Assembly: GCF_001719045.1 (NCBI RefSeq)
Contig: NZ_CP015423.1
Coordinates: 2,903,501-2,967,500, forward strand
DNA from: Paenibacillus polymyxa
GTDB lineage: Bacteria > Bacillota > Bacilli > Paenibacillales > Paenibacillaceae
DNA: 64,000 bases
Direction of reading: 5' to 3'
Under the pieces are notes generated by a model. That model was not told the origin of the DNA, searched no databases, and was given only the letters and a program-made list of their open reading frames with translations. This document shows positions 35,200 to 46,000 of this stretch, piece by piece (position 1 is the first letter of the stretch; every line of letters begins with the position of its first letter). The position numbers and the translations under genes were made by a program.

Positions 35200-36423
35200 A
35201 TGAGTATAAATCCAGAACTGGCAGAAAACACACTGTTTCTGAAAAGGCATGAATCTATTCTGAAATGCCTCAATTATTTGATTGAAAATCGGCAGGAAGT
35301 GATGGATATTCTCACACAATTTTCATCCTATCGGGCTGCCAATGCAGAAATTGACTCCACGATCCTCACACTTCAAGGTGCTCTGCAAGAAGTTCAGACC
35401 TATCAGCCAAGCTGGCAACAATCTATGGCTGTATTTATGCCTTCCAACGTCATTTTGTACTCCTATGCATTATACCTCTTGATTCCGTCCCTGTACGTTG
35501 AAAATATAGACTTTCGTCCTTCTTCTCACGTAAACGAGTACGTTAACATGCTGCATGAAAAGCTTCAGGCTGTACATGGATTACCCATCTATATTCGTAA
35601 AGTTAGCCAGAAGGTGTTCATGGAGAATTCCGTGATGCCAGCTGATATTGTGGTGTTCACCGGAAGCTATACCAATGCAGAGAAGATCAAAAAACAGATT
35701 CGAAAAGATCAGCTCTACATTTTTTACGGACAAGGACTAAATCCTTTCATCATCGGACCTGATGCAGATCTGGAGCTGGCGGTTACCGATGTGATCCGAA
35801 TGAGATTGTTCAACTCTGGACAAGACTGCCTAGGCCCCGACATCATTCTGGTACATCAAGATGTGAGTGAGCATTTCAAAGATCTGCTGATTCAACAGCT
35901 TGACCAACTCGTATTTGGTGCCAACGATGATCCGAACGCAAACTATACCCCTATATTCTATAAAGACACGCTATATTCGGTTTCCGAATATTTCAACACG
36001 AACGATAAGTTTATTATTTACGGCGGCGGCATTGATTTCCGTACAAAAAAGATGGAGCCAACGGTTGTATATAGTGAATTGGAGCAGAATCTGGAGATTA
36101 TTGAGTATTTTTCGCCAGTCTTCAATGTAGTTAGCTACCAAGACGACGAGCAATTGATCAAGCGTATTTCCTCCAGTTATTTCAGTGAACGTGCAATGGG
36201 TTGCAGCTTATACGGATCGGAGCACCTGACTGACGTTCTGCGAAAGAAGCACACGCTGACCATTAATCAGACGCTTGAGGATGTGGATCAAGGTAATAAG
36301 CCTTTTGGTGGCTACGGCACGATGTCGAACTATATTTTTTACGATTTCAAGCTCATTTCGAAGCCGATCTTGATTTCAGAAATTGTCGCAGAATATTTGT
36401 CGGAAAAGAGGAGTTTGGTATGA
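35200..36423 (+). CDS. fusE: FusE, aldehyde dehydrogenase-family protein
   Basis: The 407-aa protein has the ALDH fold with the catalytic Cys210 in FNSGQDCLGPD, preceded by VVFTGSYTNAEKI and GPDADLELAV. The C-terminal PFGGYGTMSNYIF resembles the ALDH end motif. It is shorter than a typical ALDH (~480 aa), with a divergent N-terminus (LKRHESILKCLNYLIENRQE). It may oxidise an omega-guanidino aldehyde or reduce an acyl intermediate. It overlaps fusD by four bases (ATGA). The ATG follows AGGAAAGGGAG. Confidence 0.8.
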   Translation: MSINPELAENTLFLKRHESILKCLNYLIENRQEVMDILTQFSSYRAANAEIDSTILTLQGALQEVQTYQPSWQQSMAVFMPSNVILYSYALYLLIPSLYVENIDFRPSSHVNEYVNMLHEKLQAVHGLPIYIRKVSQKVFMENSVMPADIVVFTGSYTNAEKIKKQIRKDQLYIFYGQGLNPFIIGPDADLELAVTDVIRMRLFNSGQDCLGPDIILVHQDVSEHFKDLLIQQLDQLVFGANDDPNANYTPIFYKDTLYSVSEYFNTNDKFIIYGGGIDFRTKKMEPTVVYSELEQNLEIIEYFSPVFNVVSYQDDEQLIKRISSSYFSERAMGCSLYGSEHLTDVLRKKHTLTINQTLEDVDQGNKPFGGYGTMSNYIFYDFKLISKPILISEIVAEYLSEKRSLV

Positions 36424-38120
36424 CTGCGAGCTTCTTTCCCTGGGATGCCATCATTGGCTACTTAAAATCGGCTGGGGTTCAGCATCTCTTTGGATTACCA
36501 AGTGATGATCTCAAAATCGTATCGTCACTCCCCTCATCCGGTATGGATTTTATCCTGTGCAAAGATCAACGTAATGCTGTGTTCATGGCAGCAGGTTATG
36601 CGCTCACCACCAACCAGATGTCCGTGTGTGTTGTGGGGAAAGGCCCTGCGCTCAGTAATACACTCACAGGGCTGCTGGAAGCCAAAAACCTGGGCGCTCC
36701 GCTCCTGCTTCTGGCGCTTGGCACTGGCGGAGACAAGCTGGGTACCCGATCCTTTCAGGAAGCGGATCAAATCTCACTCGTGAAGCCGCTCGTAAAGTGG
36801 GCTTATCGTGTCGAGCATGCGGATCGGCTTGTATGGGCGATGGAGCGGGCTGCCTTTTTGGCTATCAATGGAGCACCAGGTCCTGTCTATATCGAACTCC
36901 CTGAAAACCTGATGGACCAGCCTGTGCCAACAGGGTTTCAGTTTACCCCACCAGAAAAGCTGTCGTGCTCTCCGTCTCGTCGGGAGTTGGATGCATCGTG
37001 GGGAATTATTGAGAACGCCCGCAGGCCACTCATTCTAGTCGGAGGCGGAATGAAGTCAGGTACAGGTGATGTGATTGAACGGTTTGCTAACCAACATGGA
37101 GCGGCCTTGTTCGCAACCGCCTCGGGACGGGGTGTAGTTGATGAAGACCACGAACTCTTCTGTGGTGTTGCGGGACTCTATACAGATCTTAGTCTAAGAC
37201 AAATCTGGAAGGAATCTGATGTGGTAATCACACTGGGCAGTCGATTGGAAGAAACGGCTACTTTTGAGTGGGATATTTTGCTACAGGATACTCCTTTGAT
37301 TCAAGTCAATGTAAATCTGGAGGATTTTGCACACGAGTACAGGGGTATCAAGGTGCTTGGTGATGGATATGCAGCGGTGGAGCAGTGGCTTGAACGGCGC
37401 GGCCAGGAGCCTGATGGAGTGTGGCTTGAAACGATTAGGAGCTGTAAACAGGAGGCTTTTTCTCACAGGGCTATTTATTTGGAAGAGCTGAAAAAGACCC
37501 CTGGAATCCACGTTCCTGAGCTGTTGGACATGATTCAGACGGAGTTCCCTGAAAATCTGGTGCTTCTTCAAGAGAATGGATTGCAGGATATGTGGTCCTA
37601 TTTTTATCCATATTTTCGCTTTGCCCAAGGCTCTCTCTCGATTGTTCCTAGTGATCAAACGAGTCTTGGATTCGGTGCGGCTGCTGCTCTGGGAGCAAGC
37701 GTGGCAACACAACGTCCAGTAGTAGCACTTGTAGGTGACGGTGCGTTCAATCTCTTTTGTTCGGATTTTATGACGGCGGTGGAGTATCAAATACCGTTAA
37801 TCTATCTCGTACTCAATAATGGTGGGTATGGTTGGTTACAGAATCAAATGAATTATAAGCATCTCACAGGGCAGTCCCTCCCGTTTGTTTCTGAGGAGGC
37901 CAAGACAGGAATTCAAATTCCTCAGTACGAGTTTGTGGAAAGTCTTGCAATTCGGAGTAAGGGAGAGGCACGGGAACAGCTTCAGCTTGCTTGGCAAAAG
38001 TATCAGGAGAACAAGCTTGTGATCGTCGAGGTATATGCTGATCTTGCGGATGTGCATGAAAAAATCAGTCATGTGTATGGCGACTTTCCTCTCTACGAGC
38101 AACAGGCTTCTAAGAATTAA
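36420..38120 (+). CDS. fusD: FusD, thiamine-diphosphate enzyme of the acetolactate synthase family
   Basis: The 566-aa protein has the three ALS/decarboxylase domains. The N-terminal PYR domain has FGLPSDDLKIV and FMAAGYAL, the central domain runs ~185-330 (PLILVGGGMKSG), and the C-terminal PP domain has the ThDP motif GDGAFNLFCSDF ending NNGGYGWL. The residue that is normally the activating Glu (in HEQ) is Asp49 (KDQ). No regulatory subunit gene is nearby, so valine/isoleucine synthesis is unlikely. A 2-oxo-acid decarboxylase or carboligase role in making the guanidino precursor is my inference. Confidence 0.85.
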   Translation: MTASFFPWDAIIGYLKSAGVQHLFGLPSDDLKIVSSLPSSGMDFILCKDQRNAVFMAAGYALTTNQMSVCVVGKGPALSNTLTGLLEAKNLGAPLLLLALGTGGDKLGTRSFQEADQISLVKPLVKWAYRVEHADRLVWAMERAAFLAINGAPGPVYIELPENLMDQPVPTGFQFTPPEKLSCSPSRRELDASWGIIENARRPLILVGGGMKSGTGDVIERFANQHGAALFATASGRGVVDEDHELFCGVAGLYTDLSLRQIWKESDVVITLGSRLEETATFEWDILLQDTPLIQVNVNLEDFAHEYRGIKVLGDGYAAVEQWLERRGQEPDGVWLETIRSCKQEAFSHRAIYLEELKKTPGIHVPELLDMIQTEFPENLVLLQENGLQDMWSYFYPYFRFAQGSLSIVPSDQTSLGFGAAAALGASVATQRPVVALVGDGAFNLFCSDFMTAVEYQIPLIYLVLNNGGYGWLQNQMNYKHLTGQSLPFVSEEAKTGIQIPQYEFVESLAIRSKGEAREQLQLAWQKYQENKLVIVEVYADLADVHEKISHVYGDFPLYEQQASKN

Positions 38121-38143
38121 TTTCAACGAAGGACGTGGATACA

Positions 38144-39385
38144 GTGAGAAGACGTGTTGTAGTGACTGGACAGGGAGTCGTAACGCCGGTCGGGCTTAAT
38201 CTTACGGATTTCTGGAATTCACTGTTGGAAGGAAAAAGTGGAATCGGACCTGTCACTGCTTTCGATACAGCGGACATTCCGACAAAGATCGGTGCACAGG
38301 TTACGGGCTTTGACCCATTGCAATATATGAGCAAGAAGGAAGCTAATAAAGTCGCACAGTTCACTCAGTTTGCTTTGGCGGCTGCCCGGCAGGCAGTGGA
38401 GCAATCAAAATTAGTGATTGATGAGCGGAATGCAAGTCGCGTGGGAGTTATTGTCGGCTCTGGAGCAGGCGGCCTCGACGTTATAGAGGAGAACTTTGGG
38501 AAATTAACAAAGCTTGGTCCCAAAAGAGTTTCTCCTTATTTTGTTTCCTCGATGATGATTAATTCAGCACCTGGTGAGATCTCCATTGCTATTGGAGCCA
38601 AGGGGCCTTCTTTTGCTGTGGTTACGGCTTGTGCCACAGGAAGTAATGCCATTGGTGAGGCATTACGTACGATCCAGTACGGCACGGCTGATGTCGTGGT
38701 TGCCGGTGGAGCAGAAGCCAATTTTAGTCAGCTTGATCTGGCATCTTTTGCGAATATCCATGCTCTCTCCAGACGTAATGAAGAGCCGCAGAAGGCTAGT
38801 CGTCCGTTTGATGTGGATCGCGATGGATTCGTCATCGGTGGAGGAGCAGGAGTCTTGGTGCTGGAGGAGTTGGAGTATGCTTTGAACCGCGGAGCCACCA
38901 TTCTGGCCGAAGTTGTGGGTTACGGATGCACAACTGATGCGTATCATATCACGGCTCCAGATCCCTCTGGCTCCGGCCCGGCAGAAGCGATCAATATCGC
39001 ACTGCAGGATGGCGGCTTAACACCGCAGGAAATCGACTACGTCAATGCCCACGGTACGAGTACGCCATTTAATGATCGTATGGAGATTAATGCTATTCAA
39101 AAAGTATTCGGGGAGCATGCCCCCCGTTTGGCGATATCGTCTATTAAATCCATGACTGGTCATTTAATGGGCGGTGCAGGTGCAGTCGAATTAATTGCGA
39201 CTGTGCAGAGTATGATTCACAGCAAAGTACCACCGACACTCAATTGCGACAATCCTGAGGCTCCTGAATTGAATTTTGTGCCGCATGTATATCAGGAACG
39301 CGAGGTCCGCGCGGCGATTAGCAATTCATTTGGTTTCGGAGGGCACAACGTCTGCCTTGCTGTTCGCAAGTGGGAAGGGGAATAA
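38144..39385 (+). CDS. fusC: FusC, beta-ketoacyl-ACP synthase II (FabF-like)
   Basis: The 413-aa condensing enzyme carries the complete Cys-His-His triad: Cys163 (VTACATGSNA), His303 (NAHGTSTPFND) and His340 (SMTGHLMGGAGA), plus NSFGFGGHN. It extends acyl-ACP by malonyl-ACP, so it should elongate the guanidino acyl chain. The GTG at 38144 has GAAGGA ten bases upstream; the GTG at 38135 is too close to that site. FusB follows four bases after its stop. Confidence 0.92.
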   Translation: MRRRVVVTGQGVVTPVGLNLTDFWNSLLEGKSGIGPVTAFDTADIPTKIGAQVTGFDPLQYMSKKEANKVAQFTQFALAAARQAVEQSKLVIDERNASRVGVIVGSGAGGLDVIEENFGKLTKLGPKRVSPYFVSSMMINSAPGEISIAIGAKGPSFAVVTACATGSNAIGEALRTIQYGTADVVVAGGAEANFSQLDLASFANIHALSRRNEEPQKASRPFDVDRDGFVIGGGAGVLVLEELEYALNRGATILAEVVGYGCTTDAYHITAPDPSGSGPAEAINIALQDGGLTPQEIDYVNAHGTSTPFNDRMEINAIQKVFGEHAPRLAISSIKSMTGHLMGGAGAVELIATVQSMIHSKVPPTLNCDNPEAPELNFVPHVYQEREVRAAISNSFGFGGHNVCLAVRKWEGE

Positions 39386-39389
39386 GCCT

Positions 39390-39797
39390 GTGAGCGAAGA
39401 GCTAATCCATATCCCGGATGTGCTTCCGCACCGGTACCCATTTCTTCTGTTGGATGGCGTGACCGGGTACGAAACGTCGCAATGGGCGAAGGGATACAAG
39501 CTTGTCACCTGGAGTGAGTGGTTCATTACTGACACTAACCCATACATGCCTCCTATGTTGATTGTGGAGTCGCTTGCACAATTAGCGGCATTCGCTGCGA
39601 TTGATAAAAAAGGCATTTCATACCTGACTAACCTCAATGGAATTCGATTCCACAGCTTGGCCAAGCCTGGAGACCGAATTGATCTCTATTTTGAAGTGAT
39701 CAAGCGTCGGCGGGGCTATATTCTCGGAAGCGGTCGGGCTTCCGTAGGGGATCGATTGGTGGTTGAGGCGGAAGAAATTGTTTCACTGGATCAATGA
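39390..39797 (+). CDS. fusB: FusB, FabZ-like hot-dog protein lacking the catalytic His
   Basis: The 135-aa protein has the FabZ start PHRYPFLLLDGV, the catalytic-helix VESLAQLAAF with Glu60 and the C-terminal GDRIDLYFEV. FabZ normally has a GHFP motif 14 residues before the Glu. Here the region reads TDTNPYMPP, with no His and about three residues deleted. It may therefore not dehydrate 3-hydroxyacyl-ACP, or may act on a different thioester. The true start is the GTG at 39390 (AAGGGG upstream); a longer frame runs back into fusC. Confidence 0.85.
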   Translation: MSEELIHIPDVLPHRYPFLLLDGVTGYETSQWAKGYKLVTWSEWFITDTNPYMPPMLIVESLAQLAAFAAIDKKGISYLTNLNGIRFHSLAKPGDRIDLYFEVIKRRRGYILGSGRASVGDRLVVEAEEIVSLDQ

Positions 39798-39890
39798 CGG
39801 GGTGGAAGCGCACGTTAAACTGTCCTTTTGTCCTCCTGACTGCCAGGTGCAGCGGGAGGATATTCACATCATGGAATAGGAGTGAATGAG
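39798..39890. other. fusB-fusA intergenic spacer with stem-loop
   Basis: The longest gap inside the operon (93 bases) contains an imperfect stem, CTCCTGACTGC with GCAGCGGGAG, around 39834-39858. It ends before the fusA ribosome site AGGAG at 39878. It has no T-run, so it is not a terminator. Confidence 0.4.
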
Positions 39891-42800
39891 ATGAATGACA
39901 TGCAGTTATATGATTTAACAAATGCGCAGAAGCGTATATGGTATACCGAATTACTCTACCCAGATACGTCAGTGTCACAGCTTTCCGGTACAGCTAAGAT
40001 GAAGGGGCATATCCATATTGCAGCCTTTATGCAGTCCATTAATTTGATTATCAAACAGTATGATGCGTTCCGCATCCGTATTACCTCAGTGGATGGAGTG
40101 CCTCAGCAGTACGTCGTTCCTTATGAAGAGAGACAGTTGGAGTGCCTGGATCTTAGTCACTATGAAAGTGTATCTGAGGTGGAAGCCTTACTTGAGCAAC
40201 ACAAAAGAAAACCCTTGCCCCTGCTGGATTCTGAGCTCTTCCAGTTTTTAATTGTGAAGATTAGCGAGGAAGAGTATTGGATTAATATCAAGATGCACCA
40301 TATTATTTCTGACGGAATATCAATGGTGGTCTATGGCAATCAGCTGACAGCATTTTACATGGAGTTAATTCAAGGAAATGAACCGAAGCTGGGCGACGAT
40401 TGCTCGTATATTCAATATATTGCAGATGAGAATGCATACGAACTTTCTGACAGATACCAAAAGGATAAGGCTTACTGGCTGGATAAATTTTCTGATTTGC
40501 CTGAGCTTACGGGTTGGAAGTCATATAATCCGTTATCTTTAAGCACCCACGCCGTTCGGGAGCATTTTACCGTACCAGAAGTGCTATATCACGACCTGCA
40601 AGCATTTTGCCAACAGAATAGGATTTCTTTGTTCCAGTTCTTCATGGGTGCGATGTATATCTACATACACAAAATGACGAATCAGCCGGATGTGGTGATT
40701 GGCACTTCGTTCGCTAACCGGGGGAACAAAAAAGAGAAGCAAAAGATAGGTATGTTCGTCAGCACTGCTGCTGCCAGAACATACGTCAAAAAGGATATAG
40801 ATGTATTGAGCTTCCTGCAGGATGTAGCCAGAGATCAGATGTCAGTCCTGCGGCATCAGAAATATCCATACAATCAGTTAATTCAGGATCTTAGAGAAAT
40901 GCATGGGAACAAGGATATTCAGCGGCTTTTTGGCGTTTCAATGGAATATCGTCTTATCAATTGGGTTGATTTGGATGATGTGCGTATTTTGACAGATTAT
41001 GATTTCTGCGGGGACGAAGTGAACGATTTCGTGCTTCATATCGTGGAGATCCTGGATGAAGGCGAACTGGTACTGGATGTCGATTATCGGACAGAGCTGT
41101 TTGAACGCAGTGAAGTTAAGGACATGGTTTCCCAGTTGCTTACGATCGCCGAGCAGATCATTCATTCACCTCAGCTTTCTATTGCAGAGGTAAACTTATT
41201 GGGTGAACCAGAAGAGCAGTCCATTTTGGCTCTTTCGGAAGGCGCCGCAGTCGATTATCCACGTGAGAAGACCATCCATGGCTTATTCGAGGAACAAGCC
41301 GAGCGCACGCCAGATCACGTAGCCGTTCAGATGGACGAGCAGAGCATTACATACCAAGCTCTAAACGAGCAGGCTAACCAGCTTGCGAGATATTTGCGCT
41401 CCGAGGGAGTAGGAGCAGATACGCTCGTAGGGATTATGGCTGACCGTTCCTTGGAGATGGTCATCGGGATGTTGGCCATTTTGAAAGCAGGTGGTGCCTA
41501 TGTACCGATTGACCCCGATTATCCCGAAGAACGTATCCATTATATGCTGGAGGATTCAGGTGTCCGTCTGTTGCTCACCCAAAGTCATCTATGGGAGAGC
41601 ACCGCTTTTGACGGAAAGCTTGTGAGTCTGGACGAAGCTACAACGTATACAGGAGATGCTTCCAATCTGGAGAGTATTTCGGGACCAAGCCATCTGGCCT
41701 ATGTTATCTACACGTCGGGTACGACTGGCAAGCCGAAGGGCACGCTGATTGAACACAAAAACGTAGTTCGACTGCTCTTTAACGATAAAAATTTATTTGA
41801 CTTCAACGCTCAGGATACGTGGACGCTGTTCCATTCGTTCTGCTTCGATTTCTCCGTTTGGGAGATGTACGGAGCGCTTCTTTACGGAGGGAAATTGGTG
41901 ATTGTTCCATCTCTCACAGCCAAGAGCCCAGCAGCTTTCCTGGAGTTGTTGAAAGACAACCAAGTCACCATCTTAAATCAGACGCCGACGTATTTTTATC
42001 AGGTGCTACAGGAAGAGTTAACGCACTCTTCGACAGAGCTTGGCCTTAGAAAAATCATTTTTGGTGGAGAGGCTTTAAGTCCATCTCTTCTGAGGAACTG
42101 GCGGGTCAAGTATCCTGATGTGCAGCTGATTAATATGTACGGAATTACGGAAACAACAGTTCATGTCACCTATAAGGAAATCACGGAACATGAGATTGAA
42201 GCGGGGAAAAGCAATATTGGCAGAACGATCCCCACACTTAGCGCTTACATTCTCGATGAGCAAAGACGCCTGCAGCCTGTTGGGGTTCCAGGAGAGCTAT
42301 ACATTGCGGGGGACGGTCTTGCCCGTGGGTATTTGAATCGGCCGGATTTGACGTCTGAGAAATTCGTTGAGCATCCGTATCGGGTGGGAGAGCGGCTGTA
42401 CCGAACTGGGGATCTTGCTCGTTGGTTGCCTGATGGCAATATTGAATATTTGGGGCGGATCGACCATCAGGTCAAAATTCGCGGCTACCGAATTGAGCTT
42501 GGCGAGGTAGAAGCCCAAATTCTCAAGGCTCCAAGCGTACGAGAAACGATTGTCCTCGCACGGGAAGACGAACAGGGCCAAAAATTGCTGTGCGCCTACT
42601 ATGTAGCCTCCACTGATCTTTCGCCGGGGGAATTGCGGGCTCAGCTGGCGGCGGAACTCCCCGCTTACATGATTCCTTCTTATTTTGTCCGGCTGGAGCA
42701 AATGCCGCTTACACCAAATGGCAAACTGGATCGCCGTGCGTTGCCGGCTCCTGAAAGCAGCGTACAATCCGGCGAGGCTTATTTGGCTCCGAGAACTGCT

Positions 42801-43020
42801 GTGGAAGCTCAGATGGTACTCATCTGGCAAGATATCTTGGGCGTTGCTCGTGTCGGTGTCAGAGATAATTTCTTTGAAATTGGTGGTCACTCTTTGCGGG
42901 CAACAGTGCTCGTTTCACGGATTCACAAAGAGTTGGGATGTAGCATTTCGCTGCGTGAGGTGTTTCAGTCACCTACGGTCGAATCCTTGGCGCAACTTGT
43001 GAAAAAACACATTCCGACCA
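39891..43020 (+). other. FusA module 1: Cs-A(Thr)-T
   Basis: A starter condensation domain (HHIISDG at residue ~136) opens the protein, so the first reaction is N-acylation of residue 1 with the fatty acyl group. The A domain ([11 protein letters not shown] at ~607) reads DFWNIGMVHK, the classical threonine code. The T domain is of the GGHS type (Ser1001), as expected when no E domain follows. The Thr1 side chain is the hydroxyl used for ring closure in fusaricidins. Confidence 0.92.
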
Positions 43021-46000
43021 TGTACGAATCCATCCCACAGGCAACGGAAAGCGAAGCTTACCCAGTGTCCTCAGCGCAAAAGCGGTTATACGTGCTGAGA
43101 CAGATGGACGGGGGAGAGCTCAGCTACAATATGCCAGGGGTCTTCACAGTGGATGGACCGTTGGATCGCACGCGGCTGGAGTCTGCGTTCCAAGCACTGA
43201 TCCAGCGTCATGAATCCCTGAGAACCGGCTTTTATATGCAGGATGGAGAACTTGTTCAGCGTGTGCATAGGAATGTGCCGTTCGCGTTGAACTACACAGA
43301 GGCCTCGGTGGAGGAGACGGATACGCTCATTCACAACTTTATTCGTGCCTTTGATCTGAGCCAGGCTCCATTACTGCGTGTTAGCTTGGTGAAGCTCCAG
43401 GAGGAGCGTCATCTGTTGCTGTTTGATATGCATCACATCATTTCAGATGGGGTTTCTATTCAAATATTGATAGAGGAACTTACTCATTTGTATCAAGGAG
43501 AGCAGCTACCAGAGCTGCACATCCAGTACAAGGATTATGCCGTATGGCAACGGGAACAGTCAGAGAACCAATGGCAAGATCTTGAGAAATATTGGCTGCA
43601 ATCCTTTGAAGGAGAGTTGCCGGTATTGGATTTGCCTACAGACTTCCAACGACCTTCAGTTCGGAGCTTCGAGGGTAGCCGAATTGATTTTACATTGGAT
43701 GAGCCTGGCAATAAGGCGATACAAGAGCTTGCATCCCGTACAGGTACTACACTGTATATGGTATTGCTGGCCGCTTATTCGGTACTACTGCACAAATATA
43801 CAGGACAGGAGGACATCGTCGTAGGTTCTCCAGTAGCCGGAAGACCGCAGGCTGAGCTTGAGGGCATCATCGGGATGTTTGTCAACACACTGGCCTTGCG
43901 CAGTTACCCGGCAGGGGATAAAACCTTTCAGGATTATCTTCTGGAAATCAAGGAAACGGCGCTCAAGGCGTTTGAGCATCAGGATTACCCTTTTGAAAAA
44001 TTGGTCGAAAAGCTGGGCGTAGGACGTGATGTCAGCCGCAATCCGCTCTTTGACACCCTATTGGTATTACAAAATACCGAGCAGGAAGAGCAGGATATGG
44101 ACGGAGTGCACTTTACTCCTTACTTGATGGACACCGTCACAGCCAAATTTGATCTGTCCCTCAATGTAGAGGAGAAGGGGTCAAAATTAGCCTTTGGCCT
44201 CGAGTATAGTACGGCTTTATATCGGCGTGAAACCGTAGAGCGACTTGCAACGCACTTGCTCCGGGTTCTGCATGCAGTCTCGGCTAATCCTCAGTTGCAA
44301 CTGGCCGAGATAGAAATGATCACACCGGAGGAGAAAGTACAGATCGTTGAAGTATTTAACGCGACATCGGCTCCTTATCCAAGGGACAAGACCATTCATG
44401 AGCTGTTCGCAGAACAAGTCAAGCGTACACCAGAGCAGACGGCGCTTGTATTCGGCGATGTCCAGCTAACGTACCTTGAATTGCAAGACAAGGCGAGCCG
44501 ACTGGCCCAAACATTGCGTCGTTTGGGGACGCTCAGGGAGCAGCCTGTGGCCGTGATGGGTGGACGAAGCATCGAGATGGTCATTGGTATGCTCGCGGTG
44601 CTTCAGGCAGGTGGAGCCTATGTGCCGATTGATCCTGATTACCCGGAAGATCGGGTTCGTTATATGCTTGATGATTCCGACGCCAAGCTATTATTGGTGC
44701 AAAAGGGCGAGCTTATAAGTGTAGACTACGGTATACCGATTGTCGATCTTAGCAGTGAAGAGGCCTATGCAGCTGAACCTGCCCAGCCGGAGACTGCTCA
44801 GGGATCGCAGGGGCTTGCTTATGTCATCTATACATCGGGTACGACGGGTAGACCGAAGGGCGTTATGGTTGAACACCGGAACGTGGTCCGTCTGGTCAAA
44901 GAGACCAACTATGTGGAGCTGAGTGAATCCACACGAATTTTGCAAACAGGAGCCGTGGCCTTTGATGCTTCTACATTCGAAATATGGGGGGCGTTGCTCA
45001 ACGGTGGGCAGCTCTATTTCGTGGAGAACGACGATATCCTGATTGCTGATAGGCTCAAAGCGGCCATTACCAAGTACGGGATTACAACAATGTGGCTCAC
45101 TTCACCGCTTTTCAATCAGCTTTCCCTGCAGGATGAGTACCTGTTCAAAGGGCTAAAAACATTGCTGGTTGGCGGAGACGTACTGTCCATATCTCATATG
45201 AACCGTGTAATCGAGGCTAATCCTGATCTTGTCCCTATCAATGGCTATGGTCCGACAGAGAATACGACCTTCTCCACCACCTACAAGATTCTGGGTCGTG
45301 CCGAAGGGGTCGTGCCGATTGGCCGCCCAATTAGTAATTCGACCGCTTATGTGGTCAATGGATCGCTGCAATTACAGCCTATTGGTGCTTGGGGTGAACT
45401 CATTGTCGGCGGTGAAGGTGTAGCGCGCGGATATCTCAATCGTCCTGATCTCACAGCAGAGAAATTTGTTCCTAGTCCTGTGAAGGACGGAGAACCCTGC
45501 TACAGAACTGGGGATCTGGTACGCTGGCTTCCAGATGGGAATTTGGAGTTTAAAGGAAGAATTGATGAGCAGGTCAAAATACGTGGTTACCGCATCGAAC
45601 TCCCTGAAATCGAGGCCCAACTGGCCAAGGTGGAGTCAGTAATCGACGCCGTAGTGGTCGTTCGCGCGGATGAGCTTGGCGAGAAGCAGCTTTGCGCTTA
45701 TTATGTAGCGGATCGTACGCTCACGGCAGGCGAAGTACGTCTTTCCCTATCGCAGGTACTTCCAGGCTATATGATTCCATCCTACTTTATCCAGATGGAT
45801 CGTATGCCATTAACGTCAAACGGAAAAGTGGACCGCAGGTCTCTGCCGGCTCCTCAAGTAGGCGCGCATACAGGACGGAAGTATACAGCTCCTCGTACAC
45901 CGGCTGAGGAAGCTTTGGCATCTGTCTGGCAAGGGGTGCTGGGTGCCGAACAGGTGGGTATCCATGACAATTTCTTTGAATTGGGTGGAGACTCCATAAA

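Noticed and set aside
36420..38120. FusD as the primary acetolactate synthase (ilvB)
   Set aside because: There is no ilvN or ilvC beside it, the activating Glu is Asp, and it is embedded in the fus operon.
39834..39858. fusB-fusA stem-loop as a transcription terminator
   Set aside because: The stem is imperfect and no T-run follows; fusA must be transcribed through it in the operon.
42297..42890. Minus-strand 197-codon frame opposite fusA
   Set aside because: It is antisense to the conserved A-T region. Similar antisense frames recur opposite the other modules, as expected from codon bias.
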